64,000 nucleotides of DNA, taken from the NCBI RefSeq assembly GCF_038002825.1, contig NZ_JBBODF010000001.1, forward strand, positions 4,898,001-4,962,000, written 5' to 3'. Shown piece by piece: positions 33,027-42,385 of the stretch. Origin of the DNA: Paenibacillus sp. FSL H8-0048. GTDB taxonomy: Bacteria; Bacillota; Bacilli; Paenibacillales; Paenibacillaceae. The notes beneath the pieces are model-generated. The model searched no databases. It worked only from the letters and a program-made list of their open reading frames with translations, and had not been told where the DNA came from. How positions within the stretch are numbered: position 1 is the stretch's first letter; each line of letters starts with the position of its first letter. A program made the position numbers and the translations under genes.

Positions 33027-34579
33027 GACGCAGAGGAATCGTTATTCTGCTGCTAATTGTATTGGCGGGTGGTCTGCCGTCTGCGGCCGGATCGGTATCC
33101 GCTGCCGCTTCTCCGGCTCCGGCGCAGCGGATTCTGCTGCTGTTCGACAGCCTGGCGAAGAATACAGGCCAGGAGGGGAATGTGGCCGAGCTGCAGCGGC
33201 TGCTTGCCGCTTACAGCGCACAGGTCACGCTGAAGCCTATTTCCTCTTATGCGCCGGGCGGCATGAAGGGCTATTCCGGCGTGATCACTGTGATTAATAA
33301 TGATGAGCTTGAGATTACGAATCAAGCCTACCTTCAGGAGGCAGCCGGGTATAAGGGGGCTATGCTGCATGTTGGATATAGACCGCCTGCCCGGATGCAG
33401 CAGACGCTGCGGCTGAAGACCGGGGTATGGCATAGAGCGGGCGCAAGCCTCTCCATCGGCGGCTTCACCGGCATTCCGCTGGAGGCCGAAGGAATGCCCT
33501 ATATAACCGCTTCTGCCGCAGGGCGTTCTTATGGAACGTGGTCCTCATCAGACGGGGGGGCACAAGTACCGTTTGCGGTAAGCAGCGGCCGCTCCGCCTA
33601 CCTGCCTTATCTGAAGCAGGGCGATTTCACAGCCATAGCAGCGGCCTATGTGCTGAAGGATTGGCTGCACTATACCGCGCAGCCGCAAATGTATCTGGTC
33701 ATCAAGGAGATCTATCCCTTCTCGGATCTGAATCTGCTGGAGCAGCTGGCTGACCGCCTCTATACAAGCGGTATTCCCTTCATCGCGAGTGTCCGTCCGG
33801 TATTCGCAAATACCGATTTCCCCGCCATGAAGCGGTATCTGGAGGCGCTCAGAGCCGTCCAGTCCCGCAACGGCAGCATCATTGTCAATGCCCCTGCGGT
33901 CAGACCGCCGATCAATTCGAATGACCGGTCGCTGCGCGGGAAGATGAATCAGTTCATTAACGTGCTGGCCGAGGGGGGCGTGGCACCGCTCGGCGTTGCT
34001 GCCGAGAGCTATTGGACATATGACAAGGAGTATTCTTCAGCAGGAATGAGTTTCTTCGACTCGGCGGTGCTTTTTCCGGATGGAGAGACTCACTATATGG
34101 AACAGACTGACACTTCATTGGCCTTCTCTTCGTCCCTGTACAGTCTGTCCCCGGAGCTGCTGCAGGGAATTGGAAGAACCGGCAAGGCGATGCCGGAGCT
34201 TCCGCTCAATACGGCGGTGACGCTGGATCTGCCGGAGGATGAGCGGGGACTGGAGGAACTTCTGCAGCATTTGAATGCGGAATGGTATACCTTCGCAGAC
34301 TATAAGCAGGAGGCCCATACGGTCCGCACGGATAAGCACACCCTTGAGTCTGCTGACGGGGTGATCCGCATGGACGGCAACACACTGGATGTCGATTATA
34401 CCCCACAGAAGGTCGCCGTGGATTTCCAGTACAAGGAAAAGCAGGCGACAAGCTTCAACCGGCTGTTCAGCGTGCAGAATCAATTCTTCATTATCGTAAT
34501 CCTGGCTGCGCTGCTCCTCTTCGGCGGCCTGCTCACAATCGGCTACAGGCTGTACCGCAGGAAATATTTGAACAAGTAA
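33023..34579 (+). CDS. DUF2334-like exopolysaccharide protein (PssB-like)
   Basis: 518 residues: cleavable signal peptide (about 1-28), an extracytoplasmic region and one C-terminal membrane helix (about 487-508) with a basic tail, so it is anchored with its bulk outside. The middle, LVIKEIYPFSDLNLLEQLADRLYTSGIPFIASVRPVF and RNGSIIVNAP, resembles DUF2334, a polysaccharide-deacetylase-like barrel; the metal Asp/His triad is not clearly kept. It starts with GTG in the ATG/TGA-type overlap with the upstream gene. It probably modifies or guides the polymer. Confidence 0.7.
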   Translation: MRRRGIVILLLIVLAGGLPSAAGSVSAAASPAPAQRILLLFDSLAKNTGQEGNVAELQRLLAAYSAQVTLKPISSYAPGGMKGYSGVITVINNDELEITNQAYLQEAAGYKGAMLHVGYRPPARMQQTLRLKTGVWHRAGASLSIGGFTGIPLEAEGMPYITASAAGRSYGTWSSSDGGAQVPFAVSSGRSAYLPYLKQGDFTAIAAAYVLKDWLHYTAQPQMYLVIKEIYPFSDLNLLEQLADRLYTSGIPFIASVRPVFANTDFPAMKRYLEALRAVQSRNGSIIVNAPAVRPPINSNDRSLRGKMNQFINVLAEGGVAPLGVAAESYWTYDKEYSSAGMSFFDSAVLFPDGETHYMEQTDTSLAFSSSLYSLSPELLQGIGRTGKAMPELPLNTAVTLDLPEDERGLEELLQHLNAEWYTFADYKQEAHTVRTDKHTLESADGVIRMDGNTLDVDYTPQKVAVDFQYKEKQATSFNRLFSVQNQFFIIVILAALLLFGGLLTIGYRLYRRKYLNK

Positions 34580-34613
34580 TCCCGGAAAAATATAGCGAGT
34601 TTAGGAGAATACT

Positions 34614-35864
34614 ATGACGATCTCAGACGTATTGATGGTGATCGCGGTCATCTGTATCTGGTCCCTGCTGCTGGTAAATGTGATGCTGATTATAGCGGGG
34701 TATCTGTACTACATTCAAACGGAAAACGAACCGGTGCCGGAAATTACCGGGGAGCACCCCATGGTGACGATTATGGTTCCTGCCCACAATGAAGGGGTCG
34801 TCATCAGCAAAACCGTGGAATCCCTGCTGGCGCTGGATTATCCGCATGACCGTTATGAGATTATCGTCATCAACGATAATTCGTCAGACAAAAGCGCCGG
34901 GCTGCTGGCTGCAATCCAGGAGCGGAATCCGCAGCGCAAGCTGATTATTATCAATACGGACGCCGTCACAGGCGGCAAAGGGAAATCCAATGCGCTCAAC
35001 ATCGGCTTCACCCGCAGCAGCGGGGAGCTGATTGCGATCTATGATGCCGACAATACGCCGGAGCGCACGGCGCTCAAATACCTGGTGGCAGAGATTATGA
35101 ATGATGACTCCCTGGGGGCGGTAATCGGCAAGTTCAGAACCCGCAACCGGGATGCCAGCCTGCTGACCCGGTTCATTAATATCGAGACCCTGTCCTTCCA
35201 GTGGATGGCGCAGGCGGGGCGCTGGAAGCTGTTCAAGCTCTGCACGATTCCGGGGACGAACTTCATTATGCGCCGGAGCATTGTCGAGAGCATCGGCGGC
35301 TGGGATGTGAAGGCGATAGCCGAGGATACGGAGATCAGCTTCCGCATCTATATGATGGGCTACCGGATCAAGTTCCAGCCGAAGTCGGTCACCTGGGAGC
35401 AGGAGCCGCAGACAGTGAAGGTATGGTTCAAGCAGCGGACACGCTGGGCGAAGGGCAACATCTATGTCATTGTGAAGAACCTTCCGCTCCTCATCGACCG
35501 GAAGGCGGCGAAGATCCGCTTCGATATTCTGTATTATGTCTCCATCTACTTCCTGCTGCTGATCTCGCTGGTCACCTCGGATATTCTGCTCGTGCTGCAT
35601 GCCATGGGGTATGTACATACGACCATCGCCGGACTCAGCAGCTTCCTGTGGCTGCTCGCCATTGTGCTGTTCGTGGTGGGGATCTTCGTTACCCTGACCA
35701 CAGAGAAGGGGGAGATGAGCCTGTCGAACCTGTGGATCATTTTGCTGATGTACGTCTCGTACTGCCAGCTCTGGATGGTAGTGGCTGCTTACGGGCTGTA
35801 CAACTATTTCAAAGACGTTATTTTCAAACGGGAAGCCAAGTGGTACAAAACCGAGCGTTACTAG
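34614..35864 (+). CDS. Family 2 glycosyltransferase, cellulose-synthase-like (PssC/BcsA-like)
   Basis: 416 residues. An N-terminal helix is followed by a GT-A domain: MVPAHNEG, VINDNSSD, the DxD-type YDADNTPE, a TxNFIMRRS substrate loop, the catalytic base in IAEDTEISFR and the product-binding QRTRW (FKQRTRWAKGN). Three or four C-terminal helices form the export channel. It is a processive synthase of the BcsA/PgaC class but lacks the C-terminal PilZ domain of BcsA, so c-di-GMP control must come from another subunit. SD TTTAGGAGAATACT; 42 bp before the BcsB-like gene. Confidence 0.9.
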   Translation: MTISDVLMVIAVICIWSLLLVNVMLIIAGYLYYIQTENEPVPEITGEHPMVTIMVPAHNEGVVISKTVESLLALDYPHDRYEIIVINDNSSDKSAGLLAAIQERNPQRKLIIINTDAVTGGKGKSNALNIGFTRSSGELIAIYDADNTPERTALKYLVAEIMNDDSLGAVIGKFRTRNRDASLLTRFINIETLSFQWMAQAGRWKLFKLCTIPGTNFIMRRSIVESIGGWDVKAIAEDTEISFRIYMMGYRIKFQPKSVTWEQEPQTVKVWFKQRTRWAKGNIYVIVKNLPLLIDRKAAKIRFDILYYVSIYFLLLISLVTSDILLVLHAMGYVHTTIAGLSSFLWLLAIVLFVVGIFVTLTTEKGEMSLSNLWIILLMYVSYCQLWMVVAAYGLYNYFKDVIFKREAKWYKTERY

Positions 35865-35906
35865 TGCGCCGGAGGTCCAGAAATAAGATGTCAGGAGATA
35901 CGGAAC

Positions 35907-37991
35907 ATGATGAAAAAACAGATCCTAACAGTGCTGCTCTGCCTCTCCCTCTTCCTGGTTCAAATCCCTGCGGCGCAGGCGGCGGTGCTTCCCGGTGAAG
36001 CCGGGGCAACGTATGAGACGCTGTTCACCAACGATGTCTCGCTGAGGGGCGCAAGCTCCCAGCAGCAGTTCTTCACAGTCATGGATTACTGGAATGTGGA
36101 TAAGGTGATGATCAATCTGCAATTCCAGACCTCACAGATCAGTGAGGATAAGCTGTCGAGCGTAACCCTGTCGCTGAACGGCATTCCGTTCTATTCCTTC
36201 CGGCCGTCCCTGGACAATAACGGACAGCAGAGCCTGAGCGTTGAAGCGCCTAAAGGATTCCTGACGAAGGGCAGCAATACGCTGCGGATACAGGGGAGCT
36301 TAAGAACCACGACGGGCGGCTATGAGCTGTGCAATATCGATGATATGCAGGACAGCTGGCTGCATCTGTTCAACACCTCGAACATTGCGGTGAATTATAC
36401 GCCGAAGCCCATTACTGGAGGCATTCAGGATTTCAGTGCCAGATTCTCAGGAATGGATACGGTAAAAAATGAACAAAGCCTGCTCGCCGTGCCGCAGAAT
36501 GCCAGCGGGGCAGAGCTGGAGAGCGCGACCTACGCCCTCTCGGGATTCGCCAAAGGCAACACACTGAACGACAGAACTATTCCGCTGCTGCCTTACCGTG
36601 AGGATACCGTCAAGGACAAGAGTGCGGTAGTGCTGGTAGCTACGTATGATCATCTGCCGGAACGGGTGAAGAAGCTGGTAAGTACGACGGACGACCTTGG
36701 CACCCATGCGGTCATTCAACTGGTGAACAAGGATTCTCTGCCAACGCTGGTGGTGACCTCGAAGGATGAGAGCCTGCTGATTAAAGCCGGACGGCTGATG
36801 GCAAGCCGGGAGCTGATGAGCCAGCTCCGCAAGGATCTGAAGGTTGTTTCGAATGCTACCGATGTAGTGAACCCTGCGCCGGCCATCAGCTCGAACATTA
36901 CGTTCACGGAGACAGGCGACAAGCTCACCGGGCCGAATCATCAGGAGCAAACGTATTTCGTCTCCCTCCCGTCCAACCGCTCCATTGCGGATGACGGCAG
37001 AATTAGCCTCGATTTCCGGTATGCGGCGAATCTGGACTTCAACCGTTCTCTGGTGACGGTGAGCATCAATAATACGCCCATCGGCAGCAAGAAGCTGACG
37101 AAGGAGCTGGCGAACGGCGATGTGCTGAATCTGAATGTGCCGCAGAGCCTGAATATCTCCGGCAATTTCACCGTGACAGTGGCCTTCGATCTGGAGCTTG
37201 CCAGCATGCTCTGCACTCCGAACAAAGAGGAGATGCCTTGGGCCTATATCAGCAAGGAATCTCTGATGCGCCTGAACACGAAAGACCGCACCGACCTGCT
37301 GTTGAGCAATTACCCGTATCCGTTCCTGCGGGACGGCATCTTCAACCGTGTAGCGGTGGTGCTGCCGAAGGAGAGGGAGGATTACACCTACCGGAGCCTA
37401 GGGAATGTCTTCAATATGCTCGGGCAGTTTGCCGGAGGAAATACCGGGGATGTCCACTTTTACAGCGATAACGCCGCAGCGGATAACCTGAAGGACAACA
37501 ATATTATTGCGATCGGGAGCTATAAGAATAATAAGGTGATCCGTGACAACAACGGCAAGCTCTTTTTCAAGTATAACAAGGACGGTTTGGCTTTCCTCTC
37601 CAATGAGAAAATCGCCCTGGACGAGCAGTACGGAGCCACCATCGGCACGCTCCAGCTCCTGGAATCCCCTTACGAGAGCGGACGGGGCCTGCTTGCGGTG
37701 ACTGCGGTCAGCTCCGAGAGCTACTTCGTAGTCTCGAAGCTGATCGGGAGCGAGAAGGACAGGTGGAGGGTGTACGGTGACGGCGTTGTAGCGGATAAGG
37801 ACGGCACGGTGAATGCCTACCGCTTCAAGACAGTCTCCGGCGCTGCGCCGGACTCTCTGGTCTCGCGGGTGATGGAGCGCAGTGATGTGCTGGGCTTCGT
37901 GACCGCAGCGGTGATGATCGTGACGCTGGTGGTCGTGGCGCTGATTCTGATGCTGCGCAAACATAAGAAGAAACGTGGTGATCAAGCGTGA
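35907..37991 (+). CDS. BcsB-like exopolysaccharide synthase subunit (PssD-like)
   Basis: 694 residues: signal peptide (1-25), a large beta-rich external part and one C-terminal membrane helix (about 666-686) with a Lys/Arg-rich end. The BcsB signature is present: GYELCNIDDMQDSWLHLFNTSNIAVNYTPK (about 139-168), repeated carbohydrate-binding-like and ferredoxin-like modules (FSARFSGMD; LLSNYPYPFLRDG). In cellulose synthesis BcsB guides the nascent chain and activates BcsA through its tail anchor. ATG 35907 has CAGGAGATACGGAAC before it; it overlaps the next gene by four bases. Confidence 0.85.
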   Translation: MMKKQILTVLLCLSLFLVQIPAAQAAVLPGEAGATYETLFTNDVSLRGASSQQQFFTVMDYWNVDKVMINLQFQTSQISEDKLSSVTLSLNGIPFYSFRPSLDNNGQQSLSVEAPKGFLTKGSNTLRIQGSLRTTTGGYELCNIDDMQDSWLHLFNTSNIAVNYTPKPITGGIQDFSARFSGMDTVKNEQSLLAVPQNASGAELESATYALSGFAKGNTLNDRTIPLLPYREDTVKDKSAVVLVATYDHLPERVKKLVSTTDDLGTHAVIQLVNKDSLPTLVVTSKDESLLIKAGRLMASRELMSQLRKDLKVVSNATDVVNPAPAISSNITFTETGDKLTGPNHQEQTYFVSLPSNRSIADDGRISLDFRYAANLDFNRSLVTVSINNTPIGSKKLTKELANGDVLNLNVPQSLNISGNFTVTVAFDLELASMLCTPNKEEMPWAYISKESLMRLNTKDRTDLLLSNYPYPFLRDGIFNRVAVVLPKEREDYTYRSLGNVFNMLGQFAGGNTGDVHFYSDNAAADNLKDNNIIAIGSYKNNKVIRDNNGKLFFKYNKDGLAFLSNEKIALDEQYGATIGTLQLLESPYESGRGLLAVTAVSSESYFVVSKLIGSEKDRWRVYGDGVVADKDGTVNAYRFKTVSGAAPDSLVSRVMERSDVLGFVTAAVMIVTLVVVALILMLRKHKKKRGDQA

Positions 37992-38842
37992 GACGTAACC
38001 GCAGCAGTCTAACCTCGGACTTAGGCTTCCTGGCCTTTCTGGTCCTGATCTTCGCCTGCATCGTATATATCGCGGGCTCACCGGATAACTACGTTCAGAA
38101 CATTATTATTCTGAATGTATCGTTCATCCTGGCGCTGGTCACGTATTTCACCACGGTTACGGCGGGACTGACGCTGAATCTGGCGTTTGTCTTCGGCTAC
38201 GGCTTCTTCGTGGTCTATCAGACGGTATCCCAAGGCGCATCCATCGGTGTAGAGACCTACTTCTGGCTGATTATGACTCCGCTGCTTACGGTGGTACTGT
38301 GGGTCTTCACCTCAAGCACCCGCGAGCTGCAGGCGGAGAATGAACGGCTGCTGAAGCGCACGAATAATCTGGCTGCGGTGGATGAGAATACGGATTTGCG
38401 CAACAGCATTTCTTTTCAGAAGGACGCCAGCCTGTTCACCGGAATCTCGGTCCGTTATAAAATCCCGCTGACGCTGCTTGTGGTGAAGGTGAAGTACTGG
38501 AATGAGATCCGCCGCCTGATCCCGGAAGAGCAGCTGTCAGAAGCTGTTTACGATGTCTCCCAGCTCAGCCAGTCGAGCATCCGTACCAATGACGCGCTGT
38601 ATCTGCTGGACAAGGAGGATGCCACCTGGGGCCTCTTGCTCTTCACGGACCGGGAAGGGGCCAAGATTGTCATTGAGCGGATTAAACAGCGGCTGCAGGA
38701 ATTGAATGACTCGGAGTTCTCCGGCAAATACAAGGTCACCCTGGGGCTGAAGATCGGTGCGGTGGAATATGCGGCGGACACCATCGAGAATCCGCTGGAT
38801 TTCATTGTCCAGGCCAAAAAGGAACTGGAATACGATGTATAG
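37988..38842 (+). CDS. Membrane c-di-GMP receptor with degenerate GGDEF domain (PssE-like)
   Basis: 284 residues: four membrane helices (about 12-108), a short coiled coil (ELQAENERLLKRTNNL) and a GGDEF-fold domain (about 130-284). The active-site motif is lost, reading DKEDA at 208-212, but the inhibitory-site motif RxxD (Arg199-Thr-Asn-Asp202) is kept at the canonical five-residue distance. The domain can hardly make c-di-GMP but should bind it, as shown for Listeria PssE and Pseudomonas PelD. As the GT2 lacks PilZ, this subunit is the likely c-di-GMP input of the synthase. GTG start overlaps the BcsB-like stop. Confidence 0.85.
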   Translation: MRRNRSSLTSDLGFLAFLVLIFACIVYIAGSPDNYVQNIIILNVSFILALVTYFTTVTAGLTLNLAFVFGYGFFVVYQTVSQGASIGVETYFWLIMTPLLTVVLWVFTSSTRELQAENERLLKRTNNLAAVDENTDLRNSISFQKDASLFTGISVRYKIPLTLLVVKVKYWNEIRRLIPEEQLSEAVYDVSQLSQSSIRTNDALYLLDKEDATWGLLLFTDREGAKIVIERIKQRLQELNDSEFSGKYKVTLGLKIGAVEYAADTIENPLDFIVQAKKELEYDV

Positions 38843-38890
38843 TCCCTGCTGATCGACGGCGGAATGGTGAAATCGCTCTAGGACAGGCTC

Positions 38891-38951
38891 TTGACTCAGT
38901 GGCTGATTTCACGTATGATAGTATGGCGTGTAAAAATCGGAAGATTTACGC
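38891..38951 (+). promoter_or_regulatory. Promoter and leader hairpin of rpmE2
   Basis: TTGACT (38891-38896), 17 bases, TATGAT (38914-38919) form a near-consensus promoter. The transcript would begin near 38926 with GCGTGTAAA...TTTACGC (38926-38951), an inverted repeat, in a leader of about 120 bases before rpmE2. The hairpin may be a Zur-like operator or an L31 leader; I cannot choose. Confidence 0.6.
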
Positions 38952-39046
38952 ATCTCCCTTTGTCTAACCGGATTGTTCAAATAGACCAAGAGATGGCTTC
39001 AATACTTCTTCATAAGTTGTATTAGTACGGAAAGGAGGTTACTACA

Positions 39047-39295
39047 ATGAAACAAGGCATACACCCTAAGTTCAACCAGGTTATTTTCTTCGATGCTAGC
39101 GTAGGCTACAAATTCCTTAGCTCATCCACTAAGTCATCCGGTGAAACTATGGAATGGGAAGACGGCAACTCTTACCCGGTGATCCGTGTAGACTCCAGCT
39201 CTGCATCCCACCCGTTCTACACAGGTAAACAAAGAGATACCGAAACTGGCGGCCGCGTTGACAAGTTCAAACAACGTCTCGCTCAGAAGAAATAA
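39047..39295 (+). CDS. rpmE2: Type B 50S ribosomal protein L31
   Basis: 82 residues, MKQGIHPKFNQVIFFD and FTGKQ-like HPFYTGKQRDTETGGRVDKFKQR at the C terminus, typical of RpmE2 (YtiA). The zinc-binding CxxC pair of type A L31 is absent. In Bacillus this zinc-free form replaces type A L31 under zinc starvation; whether this organism has a type A gene elsewhere is unknown. It has its own strong promoter, an AAAGGAGG SD and a terminator at 39306. Confidence 0.97.
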   Translation: MKQGIHPKFNQVIFFDASVGYKFLSSSTKSSGETMEWEDGNSYPVIRVDSSSASHPFYTGKQRDTETGGRVDKFKQRLAQKK

Positions 39296-39305
39296 TGGTA
39301 TTACT

Positions 39306-39358
39306 ATAGAGGATATTCCCGCATCCATGCAGATGGTGAAGGAGTATCCTCTTTGTTT
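39306..39358 (+). terminator. Rho-independent terminator
   Basis: AGAGGATA...ATC/GAT...TATCCTCT arms followed by TTGTTTTG; ends rpmE2. Confidence 0.65.
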
Positions 39359-39444
39359 TGCTTACTTTTGCCGGAATGATTCATTTGTGCGAAAGAGTAG
39401 GATATAATAAGGCAAAGCAATCTCAAAAATAGGAGAAATATGAC

Positions 39445-41022
39445 ATGCCGTGGATGCAGGGTTATCCGTTTTACTTGGTAATGGGCAGCGTTCTAAGTCT
39501 CTACATGGGCATCGGTTCTTACAGGCACCGCCATACACCAGGAAGATGCTATTTATGGATATTGATGCTGCTGGTCAGCATGATCTTCGCAGCTACAGCC
39601 GGAGAGATTCTATCCGGTTCCTTCGAAGCGAAGCTATGGTGGAAGAATGTGCAGCAGGGCCCGCTTTTTTTGAGTGCGATCTTTACCTATGCGGTGATTA
39701 AAGAGTATGTGTCCCGTTCCTCTGAGGGTTTGTCCAAGAGGCTTATTTATTTTTGTATCCCGGTGGCGGTTGATGTGCTGCTGATCTTCACTGACTCCTA
39801 CCATCATCTGATGCGCAGCGGGGTTGGACTGGCTACGGTGGCGGGGGTTACCGGAATTGTAGTGGAGCCCACGGTACTCAGCATGATCCTCATCGCGTAC
39901 GATCAGTTATTCGGACTGTATGCTGTATATCTGCTGGCCATCTCTCTCCTGAATGGGCCTAAGTATTATTTCCGCCATAATGCGCTGCTGTTATTCAGTC
40001 TGCTGGTGCCGGTCCTCTCGGTGTTCCTGCTGCCGCTGCTGCAGATTACGATTACAGGCTTCACAGCCTTCACCTACCTGCCGCCCATCGTGGCTGCTTA
40101 CCTCACCTTGTTCCGCGATCCCAGATTGTCCTTATATCCGCTGGCTAAGAATAAAATTTTCGAGAATATGAAGGACGGCATCGTCCTGACGGACCGCTAC
40201 GATTACATCATGGATGTGAATGAGGCGGCGGACGCTATGCTATCCGAGCTGCTGGAGGAGAAGCCGGAGACCTGGCTGGGCACCAGTATTCAGCCACTGC
40301 TCAGGCAGCACGGGCAGTTGTCGGCCTGCTATGCGGAGCGGCGGGAGGGGCAGTTTGAAATCGAGCCTCCCGGCCGGAGCGGGTCCTGTTATGGAGTGGC
40401 GCTCATTGCTACGGAGCAGCAGCTCCGGGGGAAGGGCGCGGGGATGCTGCTGGTCTTCAGTGATCTTAGCGAGAAGAAGAGGTACGAGCGGGAGCTGCTG
40501 CATCAGGCTACGGTGGACGATCTGACCGGGCTGTACAACCGCAGGCATTTCATGAGGCTGGTGCAGAATTATTCGGCGCAGATCGGGGCTGGCATGGCTT
40601 TGCTGCTGTTCGACATCGATGATTTCAAATTAATTAATGATACATATGGACACATGGCCGGCGACCAGGCACTGGTGGATTTGTCGGGCAAGATTATGCA
40701 GGTATATCATAACAAAGGGATTGCCGGGCGCGTAGGCGGCGAAGAGTTCGCCGTCTGCTTCTCCGCCGGGAATGAGGCGGAGGCCTTGAAGGAGGCAGAG
40801 AGCTTCCGCACTGCTATGGGCGGGCACATCGTTGAGCTGGACGGGGGGCATCACATCCAGCTTACGGTGAGCATCGGCATTGCTTTTACGGATCAGGCAG
40901 ATGTAACCTTCGAGGACTTGTACCGTGAGGCAGACGAAGCGCTGTACCTGTCCAAGGCCATGGGGAAGAACCGGGTAACCTTGGGTCGCGAACCTATGGT
41001 GCGTCAGGCGGCTGAGGGGTAG
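39445..41022 (+). CDS. Diguanylate cyclase (7TM sensor-PAS-GGDEF)
   Basis: 525 residues. Seven N-terminal helices (about 8-232) resemble the histidine-kinase 7TM sensor module; a PAS domain follows (about 235-350: IFENMKDGIVLTDRYDYIMDVNEAADAML) and a GGDEF domain (about 360-515) with TVDDLTGLYNRRHF, LFDIDDFKLINDTYGH and intact GGEEF at 431-435. Five residues before it the RxxD inhibitory motif is absent (HNKG), so product inhibition is not expected. It makes c-di-GMP from two GTP. Its neighbourhood, the pss-like operon and a polysaccharide deacetylase, points to matrix control. It converges with the deacetylase gene, sharing 29 bases. Confidence 0.92.
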   Translation: MPWMQGYPFYLVMGSVLSLYMGIGSYRHRHTPGRCYLWILMLLVSMIFAATAGEILSGSFEAKLWWKNVQQGPLFLSAIFTYAVIKEYVSRSSEGLSKRLIYFCIPVAVDVLLIFTDSYHHLMRSGVGLATVAGVTGIVVEPTVLSMILIAYDQLFGLYAVYLLAISLLNGPKYYFRHNALLLFSLLVPVLSVFLLPLLQITITGFTAFTYLPPIVAAYLTLFRDPRLSLYPLAKNKIFENMKDGIVLTDRYDYIMDVNEAADAMLSELLEEKPETWLGTSIQPLLRQHGQLSACYAERREGQFEIEPPGRSGSCYGVALIATEQQLRGKGAGMLLVFSDLSEKKRYERELLHQATVDDLTGLYNRRHFMRLVQNYSAQIGAGMALLLFDIDDFKLINDTYGHMAGDQALVDLSGKIMQVYHNKGIAGRVGGEEFAVCFSAGNEAEALKEAESFRTAMGGHIVELDGGHHIQLTVSIGIAFTDQADVTFEDLYREADEALYLSKAMGKNRVTLGREPMVRQAAEG

Positions 41023-42202
41023 ACGTCAGCTTGAGGACTGCGCTGCTGCGGTCATAATGCATCGTTACGCCCAGCTCGGAGCACAGCGCATCCAGCGGGA
41101 TCATAACTTTCCCGTTCCGCAGCTCCGGCGGAGTTCCGGCAAGGAGAACCTTCCTCCCGTTCACAGTCAGAATCATCGGCGGCTCGAATTGCTTCAGCTG
41201 CTGGATGGACAGCTCCGGGGTGAGTGTCCGGTTCCCTTCATTGATCCGTGGAGCGTTCAGCGTGGTTCTGGAGCCGAGGCCCAGTCCGATATTGAATTTC
41301 AGATGGATGCCGAGTGAATCGCAGATTTCCAGCAGCTTTTCGTTATAGGAGCCGTAAGGGAAAGCGATAGCCGAATCTGTGTTGCCCAATTCTTCTTTCA
41401 GCCTGCGCTCTGCATGGGCGAGGTCCCCGGTTACTCTTCTGTAATATTCTTCATTCAGTTCATTCCGGTTCTCGTCATGAATGTACAGTAAGGAGCTCGC
41501 CGCCGGGCGGGTGCCGCCCTCTGCATCAACAACTGCATAATAATGTAAATTATACGTATGATTATAAAAGTCCATTCCGGCGCGCTTCATCTCCCGCATC
41601 TGCTCCCAGGTCAGCTTGGGCACCTGATGCTTATTAGGGTGATCCACATCGGAGACAATGACGAAGTTCACTGCGGTGTAGCCGTACTTTTGCAGAATGG
41701 GAAACGCCAGCTTATAAAAGCTCTCATAGCCGTCATCGAACGTCAATAGAACCGCATTATCGGGAACCGGCGCACGGTCCAGCATGAATTCCCGGTACTG
41801 CTTCATCGTAATGACATGGAAGCCCTCCTGCTTCAAGAGCTGCATTTGCTCATCAAACTGTGCGGCGGGTAATACCCCGGGATAGAGCATTAACGGCGTC
41901 TCTGTCAGATGGTGATACATGAGTACCGCCACATGATCCTTGTAGTAGACACCCTTGGGGAGCGGAGCCTCCTTCTCCCAGCCGATACGCGCATTAAGAA
42001 TCCGTTCAGCAAGTTCTTTATCCACCATCAGCTTATGGTCCGCGGTCAGTGCATAGGCCTCTGTCTTGATTATGGCTCCATCAAGGCCGGTAATGCTAAG
42101 CTTGGTCAATCCTTTATGTCTAAAAGGCACAGGCAGGAAGACCACCACCAGCAGCAGGATGAGGATATAACGTGTTTGCGGTTTGTGCAGGTTCAGTTTC
42201 AA
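40994..42202 (-). CDS. Polysaccharide deacetylase, PgaB/IcaB type, with copper-amine-oxidase-like tail
   Basis: 402 residues: one N-terminal membrane helix (about 11-27) anchors an external enzyme. The NodB-like domain (about 90-335) has LLTFDDGYESF (Asp156, Asp157) and the metal pair His215 and His220 in NHTYNLHYY. The four-residue gap between the histidines is that of PgaB/IcaB, which deacetylate poly-N-acetylglucosamine, not the three-residue gap of peptidoglycan deacetylases. The tail (about 345-395, VNGRKVLLAGTPPELRNGKVMIPLDAL) is a copper-amine-oxidase N-like module. It overlaps the cyclase gene tail to tail. The start lies before GGAGATGGGGAGAA-type purines. Confidence 0.9.
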   Translation of the reverse strand: MKLNLHKPQTRYILILLLVVVFLPVPFRHKGLTKLSITGLDGAIIKTEAYALTADHKLMVDKELAERILNARIGWEKEAPLPKGVYYKDHVAVLMYHHLTETPLMLYPGVLPAAQFDEQMQLLKQEGFHVITMKQYREFMLDRAPVPDNAVLLTFDDGYESFYKLAFPILQKYGYTAVNFVIVSDVDHPNKHQVPKLTWEQMREMKRAGMDFYNHTYNLHYYAVVDAEGGTRPAASSLLYIHDENRNELNEEYYRRVTGDLAHAERRLKEELGNTDSAIAFPYGSYNEKLLEICDSLGIHLKFNIGLGLGSRTTLNAPRINEGNRTLTPELSIQQLKQFEPPMILTVNGRKVLLAGTPPELRNGKVMIPLDALCSELGVTMHYDRSSAVLKLTSTPQPPDAP

Positions 42203-42385
42203 TGTCCGATTCTCCCCATCTCCCGAATATACAACAATAATAAACCTATAACGTCTGCCAAGACAAAAATGTGACAGGATCTTAACTAAGCGGTGTGATT
42301 TCTGTAAGGTCTGTGGTGGTAATTAGAAATATAGTAATATCAATATATTAACAATTTGCCGATTAGCAGATACTGGGGGGCGGCT

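Noticed and set aside
37988..38842. Functional diguanylate cyclase
   Set aside because: The GGDEF motif is replaced by DKEDA, which cannot bind metal and GTP in the known way.
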